Positions 7,394 to 13,912 of a stretch of DNA of 15,529 nucleotides are shown here, one piece after another (the first letter of the stretch is position 1; each line of letters begins with the position of its first letter). Made by a program: the position numbers and the translations under genes. The notes below the pieces were generated by a model, which saw nothing but the letters and a program-made list of their open reading frames with translations, was not told the DNA's origin and searched no databases. Origin of the DNA: DATIHQ01 sp035480535 (lineage in GTDB: Bacteria > Chlamydiota > Chlamydiia > Chlamydiales > SM23-39); contig DATIHQ010000085.1 of NCBI GenBank assembly GCA_035480535.1, forward strand, positions 1-15,529, given 5' to 3'.

Positions 7394-9004
7394 ATGGAAA
7401 TTCTAGGGATTCAAATAGATAAGCCCTTTATCCGCGGGGCTCTCATTCAAAAATCTCGGAAAGGGGTGCTCATCCGTTCCCTAAAATCTGCTTTACTCAC
7501 GGAACCCGATGATGTAAAGCTGCTTTACATGACGCCTGGGAACCCCGAAAACCGCCCCGTTTTTTGGGGATTTATATTGCGGCTTTATAAAGAGAATTTT
7601 AAAGGAAAAATCGGGACTGGACTTTCTCCAAAAGATTTCATCATCCGCTCGGTCGAACTAAAAATCAAAGAGAGCCGGCATATGGAAGAGGCGATTGCCT
7701 TTCAATCTGAAGCCACAAGCCATTTAAATCCTTCTGATATCCTTACAGTTCCTCTGATAAAAAAGAAAGGAAAGGGGAGTACCGAGGCTCTATTATTTAC
7801 GGCGACACGAGAATCCATAAAATCGCATCTTTCAGAGCTTGAGAACTTAGGCATTGATCCCGATGGAGTTAGCTCGGTCTGTTCCGCTCTTTGTCGATTT
7901 ATGCAGTGGAAAATTCCCGCTCTGAAACATGCTTTTATTATTGACCTAGGTTCTAGCGAGTGGACCTGTGCTTGGATGGAAGAAGGAGTCCTTAAAAGAT
8001 CCCATTCGATCTCCGGCGGTATCGAATCCTTATTGAGTGCTTTATGGGAAGATCGGAAAAAAATTCTTCTTCAAAAAGAAATCGAGGGAGTGGCCAAGCA
8101 AATCGATCTTTTACAGTTAAAATCACATCTAAATCCCCATCTTTCAGAAAAAATCAATGAATTGCGCCAAGAGCTAGCAAAAACTATTTTTTCTTTTCAT
8201 CGCGATTCAGACTATAAACCTCTCATTTTTACAGGTCAGGTAGATGCTTTTGTTCATCTACGAGATTTCTTAGTGGAGAGCTTCAAAGACCTCTCTTCTG
8301 AATGTCGCGCATCGCTGAATACGGATGAACAAAAATATGCTGTAGCCATTGGTTTGAGCTTAGAGCAAGCAACTCCCAGTTCATTGCAATTTCGAAGAGA
8401 TGAATTCTTTTCGAAAAAGAATTGGAGACGCCTGGGTCTTTATGCCTTGATCCTTCTCATTTGCTCCTTTGCATTTGCAACCGCTCTTTATCGATTTGGG
8501 ACAAAGGAAAATCAAGCGCACAAATTTGAAATGGTTGAAATCCTTCGTTCTTCTCTGGATCGATGGGATTTAGGGCTAAAAAAGAAGATTTTCTCTGGAG
8601 CAAAAGGCGAAGAAGCAATCGATCGATGGATCCAAGCTGTTGAATCAAACAACAAGGAATATTCCTATATTCCTCAAGCGCCGAAAGTCGCTGAGGTCTT
8701 GAATTGGATTTCTTCTCATCCACTATTGGAAATTTTAAAGAAGGAAGGAGACCCTCTCGTCATTCGGGAGTTGCGGTATCAATTGGTTCAATTTCCCAAA
8801 ATCGGTTCTGCCCAAGAACCTTATTTAACTAAAATTGACCTCGAATTCCAAGTTCATGAAGCCTTACATGCCCGGAAATTCCATGAAGCTCTTTTAAAAG
8901 GAGATGACAAAGTCAATCCTGATTTGGAAATTACTTGGGAATGTTTACCCGATTCCTATCGAACTTCTTTTTTCTTAAAAAATCGGAGTCCTCATGTTCC
9001 CTGA
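7394..9004 (+). CDS. GspL-like (PilM-PilN fusion-like) actin-fold membrane protein of a type II secretion / type IV pilus platform
   Basis: The protein has 536 residues. Residues ~1-330 look like a PilM-type actin/ASKHA domain. They show LGIQIDKPFIRGAL at the N-terminus, FIIDLGSSEW at 181-190 (phosphate-2-like), SISGGIESL at 205-213, LIFTGQVDAF at 277-286 (adenosine-motif-like) and YAVAIGLSLEQ at 315-325, which is like the AIGLALR end of PilM. One transmembrane helix follows at about 347-367. A ~170-residue segment, probably periplasmic, resembles PilN/GspL C-terminal domains. GspL-type proteins recruit the assembly ATPase and bind GspM. It is followed by an 11-bp overlap into a GspM/PilO-like gene. 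No gsp or pil core genes are in the window. The assignment rests on fold motifs and gene order. Confidence 0.65.
   Translation: MEILGIQIDKPFIRGALIQKSRKGVLIRSLKSALLTEPDDVKLLYMTPGNPENRPVFWGFILRLYKENFKGKIGTGLSPKDFIIRSVELKIKESRHMEEAIAFQSEATSHLNPSDILTVPLIKKKGKGSTEALLFTATRESIKSHLSELENLGIDPDGVSSVCSALCRFMQWKIPALKHAFIIDLGSSEWTCAWMEEGVLKRSHSISGGIESLLSALWEDRKKILLQKEIEGVAKQIDLLQLKSHLNPHLSEKINELRQELAKTIFSFHRDSDYKPLIFTGQVDAFVHLRDFLVESFKDLSSECRASLNTDEQKYAVAIGLSLEQATPSSLQFRRDEFFSKKNWRRLGLYALILLICSFAFATALYRFGTKENQAHKFEMVEILRSSLDRWDLGLKKKIFSGAKGEEAIDRWIQAVESNNKEYSYIPQAPKVAEVLNWISSHPLLEILKKEGDPLVIRELRYQLVQFPKIGSAQEPYLTKIDLEFQVHEALHARKFHEALLKGDDKVNPDLEITWECLPDSYRTSFFLKNRSPHVP
7512..7530. repeat. 19-bp palindrome ATGTAAAGC-T-GCTTTACAT inside the GspL-like gene
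   Basis: Nine-base arms ATGTAAAGC and GCTTTACAT are perfectly complementary around a single T. The arms are identical to those of the 218-239 palindrome. The site is about 145 bp downstream of the operon's -10 box and inside the coding region (codons for DVKLLYM). It may be an internal operator or a chance match. Confidence 0.6.
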
Positions 9005-9638
9005 GCGCTGTGGAAAACTCTTCTTTTCTCAAATGCGTCCCCTCTTTTTTTTCCTCATTCTCGCTTTTCCAATCCTTTTCTCTTTTTCTCTCCTCTTCAT
9101 GCAAACATCCAATCTCCAGGAATTGGAAAGGCGTTTTACAACAGCGGTCCGGAAAGGAAAATTAGCTATCGATCGAAAAAGTCAAAAAGAACATTTTCTT
9201 CAACGTTACGATCATACAGATCCCTATTTCATTGATCAGCAGATTGAATCCTTTTTCTTTTTGCAAAAAGAACGGCAGCAGCTTGAGTTGCTCCTTCAGC
9301 ATCCCGCCTTCCCAAAAAAGGAACTGATTCAAGAACGCCTTTCATTTCTCACGAGTAAAGAAAATCATCTCTCTTTCATCGAGGAGAATATTCGCATCTC
9401 TTCTCAAATGAAAGAGACAGAAGAAAAGCAAAGACACCCCATCCAACTCGATGAAGAAGACCTCCAGAAACTCTTAGCTCTCATCGAAGATATCCCGATC
9501 GGTTCTTTCCTACCTTCAGTGCAAAGCCCTCAATTGCTCATTAATAATTTCACTTTGAGGAATTTACAACCCCCTCTGCATACACCTGTCTGGGAAATAC
9601 AAATGGACCTTCTTAAAAGGGAATTTACAAACCCATGA
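8994..9638 (+). CDS. GspM/PilO-like single-span membrane protein
   Basis: The product has 214 residues: a short cytoplasmic start, one strong membrane helix at about 17-36 (MRPLFFF to SLLFM), then a coiled-coil-rich, probably periplasmic domain with many Glu, Gln and Lys. This layout and size fit GspM/PilO proteins, which pair with GspL/PilN in the inner-membrane platform. I see no sequence motif that proves it, so the call leans on position. The ATG at 8994 lies within the end of the preceding gene (11-bp overlap) with GGAG about 8 nt upstream, indicating coupled translation. Its own stop overlaps the ATG of the next gene (ATGA). Confidence 0.5.
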   Translation: MFPERCGKLFFSQMRPLFFFLILAFPILFSFSLLFMQTSNLQELERRFTTAVRKGKLAIDRKSQKEHFLQRYDHTDPYFIDQQIESFFFLQKERQQLELLLQHPAFPKKELIQERLSFLTSKENHLSFIEENIRISSQMKETEEKQRHPIQLDEEDLQKLLALIEDIPIGSFLPSVQSPQLLINNFTLRNLQPPLHTPVWEIQMDLLKREFTNP

Positions 9639-10912
9639 AACGACTCTTTTTCATTTTATTAGCGGCAGCGGCTGGCTGCCATCACTCCTCAGAACCTGAA
9701 GATTCTCTGGTAGCCATTCAAATCCAAGATCGAAATGGATTGACAGAGACAATCAGCGCCCCTGACCGATTGGAAGTCTATGAATCGGTCGATTTTCTCT
9801 ATTCGCAACCCTATAAAAAAGTTTTGCGCGTCTATCGAACGACAGGAAAAAATCACTCTAAGATCACCACCTATCATCCAAATGGAACCGTTTGGCAATA
9901 CTTAGAAGCTGAAGAAATGAGAGCCCATGGCGCCTACAAAGAATGGTTCCCCAATGGCCAGCAAAAGATTGAAGCGGTTGTAATCGGCGGAACGGCAGAT
10001 GTAAATCTTGGATATCAACATGATTGGCTTTTTGAAGGAGAGGCCCAAGTTTGGGATGAACAAGGGCATCCCATGGCAAAGATCCCTTATCGAAACGGGG
10101 CCCTAGAAGGACACAGCATCTATTTTTATCCCAATGGCCAAATGGAAAGAGAGCTCCCCTATTCCGCAAACCTTCTTCAGGGCGATGGATTCGAATATTA
10201 TCCAGATGGGAACCTAAAATCAAAAACCTCATATAAAAAAGGGTTAAAAGAAGGTCCTAGTCTAGGGTTTTTCTCAGAGAGACAAGCTGCATGGATCGAA
10301 GACTATTCCGAGGGACTTCTCAAAACAGGCGCCTATTATCATCCCAATGGAGAGCTCTACAGCGAGATAGAGAATGGCGGGGGATTTCAAGCTCTGTTCG
10401 ATAGGGAAACTCTTTCTACAGTAGTTGAATTCCGACAAGGACGAGCAGAGGGAACTGTTCGGAAATTTTCTCCCGCTGGAGAGTTGCGAACGTTATTTCA
10501 CCTGAAAAATGGGATTAAACATGGGGAGGAAATTGAATATTTCCTCACTTCAGAACGATCTGATCATGAAACGGCGCAACAGCCTAAACTCTCTGTCAAT
10601 TGGCATGAGAATGTCATTCATGGGCCTGTGAAGACTTGGTACAATAATGGTCAGCTCCAAAGCCAGAGAGAGTATTGCCGCAATCAGAAATCGGGGCCTG
10701 CGATCAATTGGTATCGCGATGGGTCTCTGATGGCTCTCGAAGAGTATGAAGAAGACCGATTGATGAAAGGGCAATATTATAAAAAAAATCAACGCGATCT
10801 TGTTTCCTCCATTTCGAATGGGAATGGGATTGCCTTTCTCTATGATGGGGATGGAGTTTTCTTAAGGAAAGTCACCTATTTAAAAGGAAAAACGGTTGAT
10901 CCTGAAGACTGA
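9635..10912 (+). CDS. Lipoprotein with YwqK/MORN-like repeats
   Basis: The 425-residue product starts with a lipoprotein signal peptide whose lipobox is LAAAAGC (Cys15). About nine YwqK/MORN-variant repeats follow, each centred on an aromatic-x-(P/N/D)-(N/D)-G turn: YHPNG 80, WFPNG 104, FYPNG 164, YYPDG 188, YHPNG 235, FSPAG 278, WYNNG 335, WYRDG 359, LYDGDG 402. Families of this type are often labelled 'YwqK family antitoxin'. That label is misleading here, because a secreted lipoprotein with no toxin beside it is unlikely to be an antitoxin. It overlaps the GspM-like gene by 4 bp, so it is probably part of the same envelope complex or operon. Pilus operons commonly have a lipoprotein (PilP) at this position. 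The stop codon's last base is also the first base of foldback element 2. Confidence 0.82.
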   Translation: MKRLFFILLAAAAGCHHSSEPEDSLVAIQIQDRNGLTETISAPDRLEVYESVDFLYSQPYKKVLRVYRTTGKNHSKITTYHPNGTVWQYLEAEEMRAHGAYKEWFPNGQQKIEAVVIGGTADVNLGYQHDWLFEGEAQVWDEQGHPMAKIPYRNGALEGHSIYFYPNGQMERELPYSANLLQGDGFEYYPDGNLKSKTSYKKGLKEGPSLGFFSERQAAWIEDYSEGLLKTGAYYHPNGELYSEIENGGGFQALFDRETLSTVVEFRQGRAEGTVRKFSPAGELRTLFHLKNGIKHGEEIEYFLTSERSDHETAQQPKLSVNWHENVIHGPVKTWYNNGQLQSQREYCRNQKSGPAINWYRDGSLMALEEYEEDRLMKGQYYKKNQRDLVSSISNGNGIAFLYDGDGVFLRKVTYLKGKTVDPED

Positions 10913-11079
10913 GAGGGTGTCTACAAAGTCAGCGATCAAGCAGATTTTGAGGCATTTTTGATGAGATTTTGTTTGGCTTTGAGGCGGCATATGCCAACGG
11001 CTCATAGACGCCGAAGGACCAAACAAAAGATCGCAAAAAGGCCCAAAAGATGCTATCGATCACTTTGTAGACACCCTCT
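10912..11079. repeat. 168-bp foldback (MITE-like) element 2
   Basis: Perfect 18-bp terminal inverted repeats AGAGGGTGTCTACAAAGT (10912-10929) and its complement (11062-11079) bound the element. Imperfect complementarity continues inward: CGAT..AGCA, TTTTG.GGC.TTTTTG, TTTTGTTTGG on the left match the complement of the right half. The self-complementary GGCATATGCC (10986-10995) sits near the centre. TGA occurs directly outside on both sides (10910-10912 and 11079-11081) and could be a 3-bp target duplication. The element fills the whole gap between the convergent lipoprotein gene and the small secreted-protein gene, whose stop begins 4 nt away. It codes for nothing plausible. It could act as a bidirectional terminator or mRNA-end stabiliser. 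Confidence 0.85.
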
Positions 11080-11082
11080 GAA

Positions 11083-11487
11083 CTACTTAGTTTTCTTCAA
11101 AGTAGAGGCGGGAGGGGCTTTTTTCTGCTCTTTCTTGGGAGCGCAAAAACGAAGTCCGGGACAAGCATTCGCCTGGCACATAGCCCCTGGAGAAACATCA
11201 TTGCACATAGAGAAGAATCCTTCTGAGGGACATTGCCAAATGACTGTGTAGGGGCTTAAGGAAATATCAGGCGTACCCGGATGGATATACCCTGTCGGCG
11301 ACATATTCGTGGTAAAATTCCGTTGCTGGCCGGGTTGGATGCTGAATTGCCCTAAATAGGTCCCATCTCTGGCTTGAACAATAGCGGTGAGAATAAAAGG
11401 GGAGTCATTGATCAAAAGAATGGACCCATCATTCGTCCCCGCGTTGGCCACGAATGGAACCAAAAATAGATAAATCAAATATCTCAT
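11083..11487 (-). CDS. Small secreted cysteine-containing protein of unknown function
   Basis: A 134-residue product. Residues 1-16 form a clean Sec signal peptide (cleavage expected at VANA|GTND). The body has beta-rich character (SILLINDSPFILTAIVQA, YLGQFSIQPGQQRNF). Five cysteines cluster in the second half (86, 95, 104, 109, 115), followed by a Lys/Ala/Pro-rich tail. I cannot assign a family. The odd cysteine number suggests at least two intramolecular disulphides plus a free or intermolecular one, which would suit the oxidised chlamydial envelope. The start overlaps the stop of the OppA-like gene by 4 bp, so it is translationally coupled and may work with the binding protein. The 3' end abuts foldback element 2. 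Confidence 0.7.
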   Translation of the reverse strand: MRYLIYLFLVPFVANAGTNDGSILLINDSPFILTAIVQARDGTYLGQFSIQPGQQRNFTTNMSPTGYIHPGTPDISLSPYTVIWQCPSEGFFSMCNDVSPGAMCQANACPGLRFCAPKKEQKKAPPASTLKKTK

Positions 11488-13052
11488 CGAATTTCAGCCC
11501 AGCGGAAGTCCACTTGCCCAATGGGTGAAAGTACGACCTCTTTCAATTCTTCTTGCTGCAAATAATTTAGGGCGAAATGAAACACAGGAATGATCGGCAT
11601 TTGATCCATCAGTATCTGTTCCGCTTCGCGCAAAATTTGCTTTCTCTCATTTACATCCCTACATAAGGTGGAGCGATTTAAAAGATCAATGTATTTTGAG
11701 CTTTCCCAGTTGGTGTTATTTGTGCTTGCCTCTTTATATTTAAAGACTTCGAGAAAGTTGATCGGATCATTAAAATCAGCCGTCCAGGAACCCGCAGCGA
11801 GCTGATATTCTTTTTTAGATAATCTTTGGAAAAACACTTTGGGTTCAACCGCTTCAAGTTCTACATGGAGATCCAGAGTTTCTTCCCATTGCTTTTGAAT
11901 GGCTTGAGCAATGGAAGCATTTCTCTCAGAGCTGCAATAACTAATCGCGATTGGCCCCAAATTCTCCATTGTGAGATCCAATTCTAAGAGAGCCTCCATC
12001 AGTAGAGAATAAGCCGTTTCCTGTTGGCAATCGGGAAAATAGCCTCCCTTAGAAAGATCCATTTGCGGGGGGACTAAACTTTTTGCTGGAGCTTGTCCTC
12101 CCTGCAAGATATGCTCTGCAATCCCTTCTCGATCGATTGCAATGGCCAAAGCTCTCCGAAAAGAGGCATTGGAAAGAGGTTTTTTTTCCGTATTCACCCG
12201 GAAAAAATACGTTCCACACAAAGGACTCACTTGGAGTTTTTCCATTTCTTTCAGCTTGGCCACAGCATCGATGGGAATGACAGACAAAGGAGATCCGGCC
12301 CAATTTAACTTTCCTTCCTCAAACATCCGAATTTCTGTATCGCTCGCTACCATGTAAAGATCGATTCCCTCCAATTTAACTTCTTTTGCTTCCCAGTAAT
12401 GAGGATTTTTCTCGACTTGGAGTTGATCGGAGTGTTTCCACGATTTGATTGAGAAGGGGCCGTTGCAGACATGAGTGGAGGGATCGAGAGCCCAGTCTGG
12501 ATTGGCTGTTACAACTTGATGAGGCACAGGGAAAAAAATACTCAAAGAAAGAGCTTCCAGAAAATAGGGGATTGGCTGCTCTAATTGCACGACAAGAGTT
12601 TGTGGATCGGGAGTGAGAACTCCAAGCTGATCCGCTTCTAGCTCTCCTATTTTTATTTTATGGGCATTTTTTATTGGATAGAGCTGATAAGCCACATCTG
12701 TGGGAAAATGGGGATCGAGAATCGATTTCCAACTGTGGGCAAAATCGGCTGAAGTCACTAAATCGCCATTGGACCAGTGTGACTTACGCAAGTGAAATAC
12801 GTACTGAAGTCCATCTTCTGATATTTCGACCCCTTTGGCTAAAGCCATCTCCACATCCCCTGTCCGGGAAGTGCGGGTCAATCCCTCAAAAACCATATGC
12901 ATCAATGTGATCGTACTCAAATCGCGCGCTTTTCGGGGGTCTAACGTCTGCGGATCCATTCCCAGATTGATTTTCAACGTATGGGAAATATCTGTTGTAG
13001 ACTTTTGACAGCCCGCGATTAGAATGAGAAAGAGAAAAAGAACTCGAAACAT
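11484..13052 (-). CDS. OppA-like peptide-binding lipoprotein (SBP family 5)
   Basis: The product has 522 residues. The signal peptide ends in lipobox LILIAGC (Cys15), so the mature protein is membrane-anchored. The family-5 solute-binding fold is shown by NLGMDPQTLDP near the N-terminus, MVFEGLTR, YVFHLRKSHWSNGD, VCNGPFSIKSWKHSDQLQVEKNPHYW, FRRALAIAID and SWTADFNDPINFLEVF. Such proteins deliver oligopeptides to Opp/Dpp ABC transporters. No permease or ATPase gene is adjacent, so this is an orphan binding protein in this window. The ATG has a strong Shine-Dalgarno (AGAGGTGG, about 5 nt upstream). A good promoter lies immediately upstream, overlapping the start of the divergent NlpC/P60 gene. 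Confidence 0.92.
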   Translation of the reverse strand: MFRVLFLFLILIAGCQKSTTDISHTLKINLGMDPQTLDPRKARDLSTITLMHMVFEGLTRTSRTGDVEMALAKGVEISEDGLQYVFHLRKSHWSNGDLVTSADFAHSWKSILDPHFPTDVAYQLYPIKNAHKIKIGELEADQLGVLTPDPQTLVVQLEQPIPYFLEALSLSIFFPVPHQVVTANPDWALDPSTHVCNGPFSIKSWKHSDQLQVEKNPHYWEAKEVKLEGIDLYMVASDTEIRMFEEGKLNWAGSPLSVIPIDAVAKLKEMEKLQVSPLCGTYFFRVNTEKKPLSNASFRRALAIAIDREGIAEHILQGGQAPAKSLVPPQMDLSKGGYFPDCQQETAYSLLMEALLELDLTMENLGPIAISYCSSERNASIAQAIQKQWEETLDLHVELEAVEPKVFFQRLSKKEYQLAAGSWTADFNDPINFLEVFKYKEASTNNTNWESSKYIDLLNRSTLCRDVNERKQILREAEQILMDQMPIIPVFHFALNYLQQEELKEVVLSPIGQVDFRWAEIR

Positions 13053-13073
13053 GATCCACCTCTAAGCCGAGGG

Positions 13074-13102
13074 AATATAACAGGCAGAAATTTTTGAAGC
13101 AA
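13074..13102 (-). promoter_or_regulatory. Promoter of the OppA-like gene
   Basis: On the minus strand, TTGCTT (plus 13097-13102) and TATATT (plus 13074-13079) are 17 bp apart, about 22 nt before the ATG. The -35 box overlaps the apparent start codon region of the divergent NlpC/P60 gene. Confidence 0.5.
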
Positions 13103-13831
13103 ATTCAGACGAATCAACCGACCCCTATTCTCAATACGCCTGATTTTTCCTATGCTTTCGGAGGGAAAAATGGGAAAGAAATTCCTTTAGATGCGAAAGG
13201 GCATCCCTTTTGTTTTGAATTTGTGGCCCTCAAAGGAACACCTTTCACGGTCGAAAAAGAATTTTCCTCTATCCTACAAGTTTCCTGTTCCTTCTATCCC
13301 TCTTCGCCTCTTTTTCTAGACCGCCGCTTTGTCACATCTTACAACGCTCCCTTTTCACCCCAGCTGCCAGAAAAGAAGATCATTCTTGAGCGGATGGAAA
13401 AATTAACCGGAACTCCCTACGTTTGGGGAGGGAATTGGAGCCCCGGCATTCCCGAAATGCTTTCCTATTATCCACCCAAAGACCTTTTGGATGAAAAAAC
13501 AAAAACCTATTGGAGCCTAGCCGGCGTAGACTGTTCGGGACTCCTCTACCAAGCCACGGGGGGCGCTACTCCTCGCAATACAAGCCAACTGATCCATTAT
13601 GGCAAAGCGCTAAAAATAAATGACTTACCACAGCCTTTGGATATGATTATTTATCCGGGCCATGTCTTATTTGTCTTAAATGCTAACTTCTCTATTGAAA
13701 GCAAATTTCCTTTTGGCGTCATCCAAAGACCTTTAAAAGAGCGGCTTGAAGAGCTTGGCTCTTTTGTCGATGAGTGGACTCCTGATCTCGATCCAACCCG
13801 CCACTTCATGATTCGTCGCTTTTGTAAGTAG
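13094..13831 (+). CDS. NlpC/P60-family cysteine peptidase
   Basis: The frame gives 245 residues. The C-terminal half is an NlpC/P60 domain: GTPYVWGGN at 106-114, AGVDCSGLLYQATGG with nucleophile Cys147, NTSQL, and the histidine motif YPGHVLFVL with His190. NlpC/P60 enzymes cleave the gamma-D-Glu to meso-diaminopimelate bond of peptidoglycan stems. A chlamydial member degrading muropeptides has, as I recall, been described experimentally. The first ~90 residues may be an SH3b-like targeting domain. No signal peptide is visible, suggesting cytoplasmic action on recycled peptides. The only available start before the domain is TTG at 13094. No in-frame ATG occurs until residue 101, inside the catalytic domain, and the ribosome binding site is weak, so the exact start is uncertain. 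Confidence 0.88.
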   Translation: MKQIQTNQPTPILNTPDFSYAFGGKNGKEIPLDAKGHPFCFEFVALKGTPFTVEKEFSSILQVSCSFYPSSPLFLDRRFVTSYNAPFSPQLPEKKIILERMEKLTGTPYVWGGNWSPGIPEMLSYYPPKDLLDEKTKTYWSLAGVDCSGLLYQATGGATPRNTSQLIHYGKALKINDLPQPLDMIIYPGHVLFVLNANFSIESKFPFGVIQRPLKERLEELGSFVDEWTPDLDPTRHFMIRRFCK

Positions 13832-13859
13832 CTTAATTTTTTAATCTTAGAAAAAAGTA

Positions 13860-13888
13860 TTGCTTTGCTTTCAACTTCCAAATATGAG
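13860..13888 (+). promoter_or_regulatory. Possible promoter of the MOMP-like gene
   Basis: TTGCTT (13860-13865), a 17-bp spacer and TATGAG (13883-13888) lie 24 nt upstream of the likely ATG at 13913. The -10 box is only a partial match, so this is tentative. Confidence 0.28.
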
Positions 13889-13912
13889 GAGAAAAAAAGG
13901 GACATAGAAAAA

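Noticed and set aside
9635..10912. Toxin-antitoxin reading of the YwqK-repeat gene
   Set aside because: The protein is a predicted lipoprotein, no toxin gene is adjacent, and it is embedded in a secretion-platform-like operon.
10958..11251. 97-codon plus-strand frame across foldback element 2
   Set aside because: Starts within the element and runs antisense into the small secreted-protein gene; basic, family-less product with no ribosome binding site.
12049..12357. Cluster of 65-84 codon frames on both strands inside the OppA-like gene
   Set aside because: They are antisense or out-of-frame shadows of a well-conserved gene.
13884..13907. Seven-codon upstream frame (MRRKKGT) before the MOMP-like gene as a leader peptide
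   Set aside because: No ribosome binding site of its own, and the A/G-rich stretch is better explained as the Shine-Dalgarno region of the downstream ATG.
13865..13912. Upstream start of the MOMP-like protein at 13865
   Set aside because: Would place 16 charged residues before the signal peptide; the ATG at 13913 gives a normal signal peptide matching that of the next paralogue.
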